Shown here: positions 57,353-64,000 of the stretch, in pieces | Layout: every line of letters begins with the position of its first letter | How positions within the stretch are numbered: position 1 is the first letter of the stretch | Assembly (NCBI GenBank): GCA_018402635.1 | Contig: JAGYIP010000008.1 | Coordinates: 186,001-250,000 of the forward strand | Direction of reading: 5' to 3' | DNA length: 64,000 nucleotides | Source of the DNA: Burkholderiaceae bacterium | GTDB taxonomy: Bacteria > Pseudomonadota > Gammaproteobacteria > Burkholderiales > Burkholderiaceae_A | Translations under genes and position numbers: made by a program | Notes under the pieces: model-generated | Database searches by the model: none | What the model was told of the DNA's origin: nothing | What the model saw: only the letters and a program-made list of their open reading frames with translations

Positions 57353-58287
57353 ATGCCCTCAGCTTCCAGTGACGCACCGCTTGACCCCAAGAACGACTAC
57401 GTATTTAAGCGCCTCTTGCCCAGCGCATTGATCTATTAACCGACCTTGTGAACCTGGTTCGGGGAGGCGCCGAGCCCCTTCAACTCACCGAGGTTCTGAA
57501 CCCTAATATCCTTCCCGAAGACATCACCGGTAAGCAGATTGTGCTTGATATCCGGGCTCTCGATTCTAACGGCCGCAGCATTGACGTAGAGGTTCAGGTG
57601 AGGGCCCACGCGACTATTCCGGCCCGGGCGCTTTACTACCTGGCCTGGATCGTTGGTTGACCAAATTGGAGAGTCCGAGGCCTGCAGCCAAGCTGGTAAT
57701 TGGGGGTGAGTATTCTGACTTTCAACTTTTCGTGAGCCAGGCGATGAGGCGAACGGCCAGTGGCGCTTGCCATGCGGGCCGACCCGCTGCTGGACCAACC
57801 AGACCAACCACCCCAATCACCCCGAGAGCTTGAGGTGCAGTTAGAGCTGAACTTCCTAGAGCTACCGAAGCTTGCTCGGCTAGGGCTAGAGAAAACCAAC
57901 AAACCGCTTTACGATTGGTGTCTATTCTTTTCCAACCCCAACGGAGTTGTCATGGAACAGATCACCCACCCGGATGTGAAAGAAGCCTTTGCGGTGCTGA
58001 AGTCGGTGAGTGCCACAGCGCAAGAGCGCGCCGATGCCGAGAAGCGTATTAAGTACGTTCGCGACCTCAACGCCAGCGATCGCCGGCTGGGACGAGGGCA
58101 GGGGCCGCGGGCAAGGCAGAGGGAAAGGCTGAGCTCCTTGAACGACTTCACGAAGAAGTTTGGCGCGCTTTCAGAGGCAAGCCGAAGCCGCCTTCTCTCG
58201 GCCACCGACGATGAGCTCGATGCCTGGTCAGAGTCCGTGTTGGTTGCTAATTCCCTTGAAGAGGTTTTTGAGCCGCCCCGATCTTAA
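57353..58287 (+). pseudogene. Rpn-type PD-(D/E)XK nuclease/transposase, broken by several indels
   Basis: ATG 57353 reads MPSASSDAPLDPKNDYVFKR, the opening of the Rpn/PD-(D/E)XK transposase family, then stops at 57439. A second frame from about 57418 gives AQRIDLLTDLVNLV, LNPNILPEDITGKQIVLDIRA and IDVEVQV, the nuclease core, ending at 57660. A third resumes near 57764 with MRADPLLDQ, ELEVQLELNFLELPKL and NKPLYDWCLFFSNP. At least four single-base changes are needed, for example in TT at 57416, TT at 57657 and GGGGG at 57702. Rpn proteins promote RecA-independent recombination. Probably inactive as written. Confidence 0.8.
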
Positions 58288-58352
58288 CGACAATCTCTGG
58301 AGAATTGAGGACGTCAGAAGACTTAGCCTGAAAGACCCCAATGCTTCACAGA

Positions 58353-59522
58353 CTAGCTAGGGCTCGAGAAGGGCTTCGGAAAAGTGCCGGGCAGCAAGAT
58401 GTTGGTGTTGACGTTCTGGATGTCGGTGTGGCCACAAAAGGCCATGGTCACGTCGAGCTCTTTATGGATGATTTGCAGAGCCTTGGTCACACCCGCTTCG
58501 CCCATTGCGCCCAGGCCGTAGACCATGGCGCGGCCGATCATGGTGCCCTTGGCGCCCAACGCCCAGGCCTTAAGCACGTCTTGGCCGCTGCGAATACCGC
58601 CGTCCATCCAGACTTCAATTTGGTCGCCCACTGCGGCCACGATGGCGGGCAGGGCTTCGATGCTGCTGGGCGCGCCGTCGAGCTGGCGGCCGCCATGGTT
58701 ACTCACCACAATTGCGTCGGCACCGCTGGCCACGGCCAACTTGGCATCTTCGGTATCCATGATGCCTTTTAAGATTAGCTTGCCGCCCCATTGCTTTTTG
58801 ACCCAGGCCACGTCTTCCCAGTTGAGAGTCGGGTCAAACTGCTCGTTGGTCCACGAGGCCAGCGACTTCATATTGGTCACGGCTTTGACGTGGCCCACCA
58901 GGTTACCGAAGGTGTGGCGGCGGGTGCCAGCCATGCCCAGACACCAGCGCGGCTTGGTCATCAGGTTAATGATGTTGGCAATGGTGGGGCTAGGCGGCGC
59001 GGTGAGGCCGTTTTTCAGGTCTTTGTGGCGTTGGCCAATGACTTGCAAGTCGAGTGTGAGAACCATGGCGCTCACGTTGGCGGCTTTGCAGCGGTCAATC
59101 ATGCGGGCCATCGCCTCGCGGTCCCGCATCATGTAGAGCTGAAACCAAAACGGCGCTTGGGTGTGGGCTGCGATGTCTTCGATCGAGCAGATGCTCATGG
59201 TCGACAGGGTGAAGGGGATACCAAACTTTTTGGCGGCCATGGCCGCATGCATTTCGCCATCAGCGTGCTGCATGCCGGTCAAGCCCACGGGGGCGATACA
59301 CACGGGCATTTTGGTTTCGATGCCGACCATCTTGGTGCTGGTGCTGCGGTTTTCCATGTTCACGGCAACGCGCTGGCGCAGCTTGATTTTTTGGAAGTCG
59401 TCTTCGTTGGCGCGGTAGGTGCTCTCGGTCCATGAGCCGCTGTCGGCGTAGTCATAAAACATGCGCGGCACGCGTTTTTCGGCGAGAACGCGCAGGTCTT
59501 CGATGGTGGTAATAACGGGCAT
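58353..59522 (-). CDS. FMN-dependent alpha-hydroxy acid dehydrogenase (LldD-like)
   Basis: 389 residues. It oxidises an L-2-hydroxy acid such as lactate, passing electrons to quinone or oxygen. Motifs: VPRMFYDYADSGSWTE, PVCIAPVGLTGMQHADGE, FQLYMMRDRE, the catalytic His/Arg in SNHGGRQLDGAPS, and DGGIRSGQDVLKA. The exact substrate is unresolved. It is divergent from the iron alcohol dehydrogenase across a 287-bp spacer with two inverted repeats. Codon choice looks more GC-biased than that of the dehydrogenase and TRAP genes. Confidence 0.92.
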   Translation of the reverse strand: MPVITTIEDLRVLAEKRVPRMFYDYADSGSWTESTYRANEDDFQKIKLRQRVAVNMENRSTSTKMVGIETKMPVCIAPVGLTGMQHADGEMHAAMAAKKFGIPFTLSTMSICSIEDIAAHTQAPFWFQLYMMRDREAMARMIDRCKAANVSAMVLTLDLQVIGQRHKDLKNGLTAPPSPTIANIINLMTKPRWCLGMAGTRRHTFGNLVGHVKAVTNMKSLASWTNEQFDPTLNWEDVAWVKKQWGGKLILKGIMDTEDAKLAVASGADAIVVSNHGGRQLDGAPSSIEALPAIVAAVGDQIEVWMDGGIRSGQDVLKAWALGAKGTMIGRAMVYGLGAMGEAGVTKALQIIHKELDVTMAFCGHTDIQNVNTNILLPGTFPKPFSSPS

Positions 59523-59809
59523 GGGTTGTCTCTAAGAGGCTTTCGGGTGAGTGCAATACAGGCTATCGTAACCCCTGTGGCACGGGCAACCCCACCATGA
59601 GTAACATCTCGGCGGTGTTCGCAGTTTTTTACGGACACTTCACGAGCAGACCCTTGTTTTAATTAAGGACCTCGCCCGTGAGTTAATTACTTTTTACTAC
59701 AGCAACTCCGAAAGCGCGCAAGTCATTTTGATTGCGCTGCAAAATCGATTGGCCGCATTCGACCGACAGAATGCGGCAGCTTCAACAAAAAAGATCTTGG
59801 AGTCTAACC
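59523..59809. promoter_or_regulatory. Divergent spacer with two inverted repeats
   Basis: Between the hydroxy-acid and alcohol dehydrogenase genes. GCGCAA (59716-59721) and TTGCGC (59732-59737) are an inverted repeat with a 10-base spacer, of regulator-site size. GCCGCATTC (59752-59760) and GAATGCGGC (59769-59777) form a 9-bp perfect stem with an 8-base loop in the leader, 32 bases before ATG 59810. No promoter hexamers were firmly assigned. Confidence 0.55.
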
Positions 59810-60952
59810 ATGTCGCAGTTCATCTATTTGAATCAAGTCATCATCGAGTTTGGAGCTGTGAAGAAGCTTGCAAACCTGTGCGAGCAACACAGCATCAGAA
59901 AGCCTCTTCTCGTTACTGATCAGGGCATTCGTGCCGCAGGTCTTTTGGAGAAGATTTTGGTCGAGCTAGCTGCTCATCAGCTTCAATCGGTTGTATTCGA
60001 TCAGACACCTTCGAATCCCACAGAGAATGCTGTGCGGTCTGCTAGAGAGCTTTATGTCTCAAACAACTGTGATGGGCTGATTGGCTTGGGTGGCGGCAGT
60101 GCAATTGATTGCGCAAAGGGAGTTGCAATTGCTGTTAATCATCCCGGTGCGTTAACCACCTACGCAACGATTGAGGGTGGATCCCCCAAAATTTCGCCTG
60201 ATGTACCTCCACTCATTGCCATTCCAACGACAGCTGGAACAGGTAGTGAGGTTGCGCGTGGCGCTGTGATCATTGTCGAAGACGGTCGCAAGCTAGGCTT
60301 TCATAGCTGGCATTTAGTACCCAAAGTTGCTTTATTAGATCCGGATCTGACCCGTGGTTTGCCTCCTAGTCTCACCGCTGCAACCGGCATGGACGCTATT
60401 ACGCACTGCATGGAGACTTTTATTGGGGCTGCTTTTAATCCACCCGCTGACGGGATTGCACTGGATGGTCTTCAGCGTGGCTGGGAGTTTATCGAGCGAG
60501 CAACCCGCAATGGGCAGGATCGTGAGGCAAGACTCAACATGATGAGCTCCAGTATGCAAGGGGCGATGGCATTTCAAAAAGGGCTGGGCTGTGTCCATTC
60601 GTTAAGTCATAGCCTGGGGGGCCTTAATCCTAAGCTACATCATGGAACGTTGAATGCCGTGTTCTTGTCTGCGGTAATGAGATTCAATAGCCAAGCGGAG
60701 TCTGTTGTGAAGGAGAATCGCATGCAGCGCGTGGCCAACGCAATAGGCTTAAGGAGTGGAAGCGATATACCCAACGCGGTTCGTGACTTAAACGCCCGGC
60801 TTGGCCTGCCCAAGGGGCTCTCCGAGATGGGCGTTCAGGCAAGTCAGTTTCAGCGAATCATCCAAGGTGCTTTGGCGGACCACTGTCACCAAACGAACCC
60901 CCGGATGGCCAGCTCTATGGATTACGAGATGATACTTGCCGAGTCCATGTGA
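59810..60952 (+). CDS. Iron-containing alcohol dehydrogenase
   Basis: 380 residues from ATG 59810; the frame is open upstream but the start MSQFIYLNQVIIEFGAVKKL is the family norm. NAD loop IGLGGGSAIDCAKG, then PTTAGTGSEVARGAVI. Metal ligands lie in GMDAITHCMETF and GLGCVHSLSHSLGG. The group includes 1,3-propanediol, 4-hydroxybutyrate and lactaldehyde dehydrogenases; substrate not assigned. It probably forms an operon, or shares control, with the TRAP genes 227 bp downstream. Confidence 0.92.
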   Translation: MSQFIYLNQVIIEFGAVKKLANLCEQHSIRKPLLVTDQGIRAAGLLEKILVELAAHQLQSVVFDQTPSNPTENAVRSARELYVSNNCDGLIGLGGGSAIDCAKGVAIAVNHPGALTTYATIEGGSPKISPDVPPLIAIPTTAGTGSEVARGAVIIVEDGRKLGFHSWHLVPKVALLDPDLTRGLPPSLTAATGMDAITHCMETFIGAAFNPPADGIALDGLQRGWEFIERATRNGQDREARLNMMSSSMQGAMAFQKGLGCVHSLSHSLGGLNPKLHHGTLNAVFLSAVMRFNSQAESVVKENRMQRVANAIGLRSGSDIPNAVRDLNARLGLPKGLSEMGVQASQFQRIIQGALADHCHQTNPRMASSMDYEMILAESM

Positions 60953-61179
60953 GCCCCAATTTTTAGGGTAAGTACGCATGGCGATGTAAGTCATGTATAT
61001 GAGTTAATTAGGTTGAAGTTATTGGTTTGCATTTATTCCAAAAAAAACGCTAAGGAATAGTTAGCTGAGGCCAACCTTGTCGGTCCGTTAGTACGGGTTG
61101 TGTTGTTGTGCACCGGTAAAACACAATGAATTAAAGGCCTGGGCCGGCGGGTTCAAACTAAAATCAGAGGAGACGTTTA
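60953..61179 (+). promoter_or_regulatory. Spacer upstream of the TRAP transporter with an inverted repeat
   Basis: 227 bp, AT-rich compared with the rest. TTGTGTT (61098-61104) and AACACAA (61120-61126) form a 7-bp inverted repeat with a 15-base spacer, about 55 bases before the dctP start. AGAGGAG lies at about 61166-61172 as ribosome site. A separate promoter for the transporter is likely. Confidence 0.45.
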
Positions 61180-62403
61180 ATGGCAAAGACCAGTCCTTTA
61201 ACAAGACGAGGGTTTTTACAGATTGCGGGTCGTTATGGCTTTACGTCCACTGCAATTGCAGTCGCAAGTTTTGTGGGTCCACTAACTTTGGAAGGTGTGG
61301 GTAAGGCGGCCGCGCAAACGGCCGCAAAACGTGATGGCGCTGCGCAGTTCAACTTAAAATTTGGCGCAGCCGGATTTAACGAAAATAACCTAAAAATCCA
61401 GGAGTCCGGGCAGCTTTGGTTTTCGCAGGAGCTAGAGAAGCGCAGCGATGGCGCAATTAAAGTTGAGTTTATTGGAAGCAACCAAATCTGTAACCAGCTT
61501 GACTGCGTGAAGAAAACGCAGCAAGGGATCGTCGATTTGTTTACCGCAAGCACTCAGAACTCGGCCGGTGCAGCGCCTTACTACAACGTGCTTGACTTTG
61601 CTTACATGTTCCCAAGCAGGGCCTCTCAGCATCACTTCTTCTATCATCCGAAAAGTGAGGCTGTTCTTCGAGAGCCTTTACGTCGCCTGCATGGGGTTCA
61701 GTTCCTATACACCCATTGCGAATTACGCGGAATCATGTTGGGCTCAAAGTTTAAAGATCGACCAACGGTCACAAGCGTTACTGAGCTTGCGGGAACCAAG
61801 AATCGCGTTACTGGCACTCAGTTGGGACGGCTTGCGATGCAGCTGATGGACCTCAATCCAGTCCCTCTTGCCTGGGAAGAGACCCTGGACGGCCTGCGTC
61901 AAGGGCTTATCGACGGAGCAGAAACATGGATGGGGGCGGCTGCTTATGCAAATATGTCTCCGGTGTTGTCACAGGTGGTTGATTTACGATTCTTCTGTGG
62001 AACTGAGCATACAGCCATGGCATTGCCCGCGTTTAACAAGCTGCCCGCAAAACTCCAAGACGTGGTGATGGAGACGTCGTATGCGGCACAGCAGTACACG
62101 CAGCGTGAACAAGAGAGGGCATTGGTTGAGATCGTCGGCGCTGTGCCGAAGCCTGGTCCAAATACGCTATTCGGTAAGAATGGCGTGCGTGTCGCAACGC
62201 TATCTCCTGCTGAGCTTCTCAAGGCTGAAAAGATGTGTTCGCCGCAATACAGACCAAAAGAGTGGGAAGTTTGGCGCGACCGTCTCAACAAGATGTCAGG
62301 CGGTCAGGATGTTTACAAGACTATTTTTGATATCGCACGGGAAATCCCAGCTGATGCACTCGTTTCAAGCGTTAAGCCGCGACGTTGGTGGCAAAGCGCG
62401 TAG
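61180..62403 (+). CDS. dctP: TRAP transporter solute-binding protein, DctP family
   Basis: 407 residues. A twin-arginine signal LTRRGFLQIAG (Arg9-Arg10) exports it folded. The binding-protein body has FGAAGFNENNLKIQESG, QQGIVDLFTAS, the region around ELAGTKNRVTGTQLGRLAMQLMDLNPVPL with the conserved carboxylate-binding Arg, and DGLRQGLIDGAETW. The ligand is probably an organic acid. It is followed at 78 bp by dctQ and then dctM. Confidence 0.92.
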   Translation: MAKTSPLTRRGFLQIAGRYGFTSTAIAVASFVGPLTLEGVGKAAAQTAAKRDGAAQFNLKFGAAGFNENNLKIQESGQLWFSQELEKRSDGAIKVEFIGSNQICNQLDCVKKTQQGIVDLFTASTQNSAGAAPYYNVLDFAYMFPSRASQHHFFYHPKSEAVLREPLRRLHGVQFLYTHCELRGIMLGSKFKDRPTVTSVTELAGTKNRVTGTQLGRLAMQLMDLNPVPLAWEETLDGLRQGLIDGAETWMGAAAYANMSPVLSQVVDLRFFCGTEHTAMALPAFNKLPAKLQDVVMETSYAAQQYTQREQERALVEIVGAVPKPGPNTLFGKNGVRVATLSPAELLKAEKMCSPQYRPKEWEVWRDRLNKMSGGQDVYKTIFDIAREIPADALVSSVKPRRWWQSA

Positions 62404-62480
62404 TTGCAGGGCCGGCTAGTGGCGTCTTTACTCGTTTTTGATGTCACTGGCCTTTTCCTTCAAGCACCTATTTGAGTGCG

Positions 62481-63023
62481 ATGACACTGTTGCTTAATGG
62501 GCTCTCTTGGCTCGACAAGAATGCTGAGAGGGTTTTAATTCTCATTGCCTACAGTCTCATGACGGGCATTATTGTCTTTGCCGTTATCGAGCGATTTGTT
62601 TTCAAGAGTCAAATTCCTTGGAGTACATCAATACCAATTTACCTTTTTCTATGGGTGACTTGGATCGGCTGCTCCTATAACGTCAAGCAGCGAACGCACC
62701 TCACCTTTAACGAACTGCGATCGAGGATGTCCTACGGCGCGCAGTTTGCATGCCTCATGCTTGATGGTGTGTTGTGGCTTATGTTCGGTCTTATGGTCAT
62801 TTTCTATACCCATGAGCAGACCATGCTTGCTTACAACAATTTCGCGATTGTTCAGGGTACCGACAACATGATGCAGTGGTGGTTTTACTTGGCTACACCA
62901 GTTGCATGGGTTCTTCTTATGATTCGTGTCATTCAAAACATGTATCAAGACTACCAAAGATATTTGCGGCATGAGCCCTTCTTAATTGCGATTCAGAAGG
63001 TTGACACGGTGAACGAGGCATAA
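62481..63023 (+). CDS. dctQ: TRAP transporter small permease, DctQ family
   Basis: 180 residues from ATG 62481 (TTG 62472 possible). Four transmembrane helices, with VLILIAYSLMTGIIVFAVIERFV, WSTSIPIYLFLWVTWIGCSYNVK and a C-terminal WWFYLATPVAWVLLMIRVI, as in DctQ. It joins the large permease to form the membrane unit. It ends 2 bp before dctM. Confidence 0.9.
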   Translation: MTLLLNGLSWLDKNAERVLILIAYSLMTGIIVFAVIERFVFKSQIPWSTSIPIYLFLWVTWIGCSYNVKQRTHLTFNELRSRMSYGAQFACLMLDGVLWLMFGLMVIFYTHEQTMLAYNNFAIVQGTDNMMQWWFYLATPVAWVLLMIRVIQNMYQDYQRYLRHEPFLIAIQKVDTVNEA

Positions 63024-63025
63024 CC

Positions 63026-64000
63026 ATGTCAGATGGCCTTCTCATTATGTTGGTTTCTTTGGGCGTGAGCGTGCTTTTCCTCATTGGGACGCCAATTTTT
63101 CTTGTCATTGGCTTGTGGGTTGTTGGGGTCTCATTTGTAATTGACTTCACCCTAGCCAATATTGGGGTCACGCTGTTTGAAGGGCTAAACTTTTTTGGTT
63201 TGTTGTCCCTCCCATTGTTTATTTTGACTGGCGATCTTATTGCTGCTGGAGGGATTGCCAAGCGGCTTGCAGATTTCGCGCACGCACTTACAAGTTGGAT
63301 GCGTGGCGGTCTTGGGTTGGCGACTCTTGGTTCTTGTGGAATGTTTGCTGCCATCTCTGGTTCAAACTCAGCTACAACCGCCACCATTGGCGGAATTATG
63401 CATCCCGAGCTTGAGAAAGACGGCTATAACTCAAACTTTGCGGCTGCAACCGCTGCAGCCGGTGGAACCGTTGGAATCATCATCCCCCCCTCCATCATTT
63501 TTATTGTTTACGGGTTCGTTATGAACCTCTCGATTTCCGATCTTTTCGTCGCGGGGATATTGCCAGGACTCTTGATGGTGGTGTTTATGCAGATCGCTTG
63601 TTGGTGGATGTGCCGCAGAAACAACTGGGGAACAGTCACTCCATTTAATTTAAAGCGGGTAGCACGGACTGCAGTGCGCGCTTACATGGGGTTTGGTGCC
63701 ATCTTCATTGTTATTTTTGGTATCTACTCAGGAATTTTTTCACCAACGGAGGCTGCGGCAATTACGGTGGCGTTCTGCCTTTTTGCTGGGCTCCTTCTTA
63801 CGCGTGAACTCAACTGGAGGAAGTTACCTGATATCTTGCTTCGATCGGGTCAACTGACGGGCATGCTTGCTCCAATGATCGCCATTTCGATCGTTATGCA
63901 GCAAATACTTGCGCTTTTAGGGGCTGCAGAAGCTGTAAGCAACTTTATTGCGTGGTTTGGGAGCGAGCCCGTTGTTGTGTTGATGATTTGCATGCTTATT
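63026..64000 (+). CDS. dctM: TRAP transporter large permease, DctM family, N-terminal 325 residues
   Basis: Starts with MSDGLLIMLVSLGVSVLFLIG and continues to the window end without a stop. Typical DctM segments: LSLPLFILTGDLIAAGGIAKRL, AISGSNSATTATIGGI, AAGGTVGIIIPPSIIFIVYG and FSPTEAAAITV. These are the Na+-coupled channel hairpins. The C-terminus lies outside the window. Confidence 0.93.
   Translation, partial: MSDGLLIMLVSLGVSVLFLIGTPIFLVIGLWVVGVSFVIDFTLANIGVTLFEGLNFFGLLSLPLFILTGDLIAAGGIAKRLADFAHALTSWMRGGLGLATLGSCGMFAAISGSNSATTATIGGIMHPELEKDGYNSNFAAATAAAGGTVGIIIPPSIIFIVYGFVMNLSISDLFVAGILPGLLMVVFMQIACWWMCRRNNWGTVTPFNLKRVARTAVRAYMGFGAIFIVIFGIYSGIFSPTEAAAITVAFCLFAGLLLTRELNWRKLPDILLRSGQLTGMLAPMIAISIVMQQILALLGAAEAVSNFIAWFGSEPVVVLMICMLI

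Overview
The window looks like the chromosome of an aerobic betaproteobacterium of the order Burkholderiales. Evidence is the gene content and order: a cytochrome aa3 operon carrying the small DUF2970 and twin-transmembrane genes, the block rhodanese-grxC-secB-gpsA, the run dapF-DUF484-xerC, metK and ahcY separated by an SAH riboswitch, an ABC1-kinase ubiB, and a CIRCE element in front of rpoH. The DNA is GC-rich by eye and very tightly packed, with many neighbours overlapping by 4 bp and several convergent pairs sharing 3' coding sequence. No tRNA, rRNA, CRISPR array, insertion sequence or prophage was recognised.

Layout. Positions 1-11160: the 5' end of ampG, an M48 lipoprotein protease, xthA and pyrE, then a long minus-strand operon folM-like, folB, ttcA, ubiB, a sodium:solute symporter, glmU and glmS. 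Positions 11200-21100: a MidA-like methyltransferase, cca, an NDUFA9-like epimerase, a soluble lytic transglycosylase, 5-formyl-THF cyclo-ligase, and the methyl cycle metK, SAH riboswitch, ahcY, metF. Positions 21200-28700: lpxL-like acyltransferase, dapF, DUF484, xerC and a CobW-type GTPase (coupled), then dksA, argB, a HAD nucleotidase and slmA. Positions 28660-35400: moeB-like, ctpA-like, gpmA, rhodanese, grxC, secB, gpsA, trmL, comF. Positions 35500-44120: a BioC-like protein and the cytochrome oxidase operon with its assembly factors, without a visible COX15. Positions 44200-53600: coaD, rsmD, a paired M16 protease, ftsY, DUF423, a basic amino-acid decarboxylase, rpoH and an FKBP isomerase. 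Positions 53600-64000 are accessory: an AAA/DUF4143 ATPase with a palindromic leader, an intradiol dioxygenase and SOUL protein head to head, a CcdAB-type toxin-antitoxin pair, a decayed Rpn-type nuclease, and a catabolic block of hydroxy-acid dehydrogenase, iron alcohol dehydrogenase and a DctPQM TRAP transporter that runs off the end.

A recurrent feature is single-base disruption of genes expected to be needed: lpxL-like, ctaB, rsmD and the FKBP gene each need one added or removed base, usually in a short homopolymer, to read as full-length family members. glmS needs four compensating changes inside its linker. The methyltransferase at 11.2 kb and DUF423 may also be affected. This looks more like consensus-sequence error than biology, but only reads can decide. 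No clearly new multi-gene system was found. The most informative signals are regulatory (SAH riboswitch, CIRCE, the DUF4143 leader) and compositional gaps in the cox cluster.
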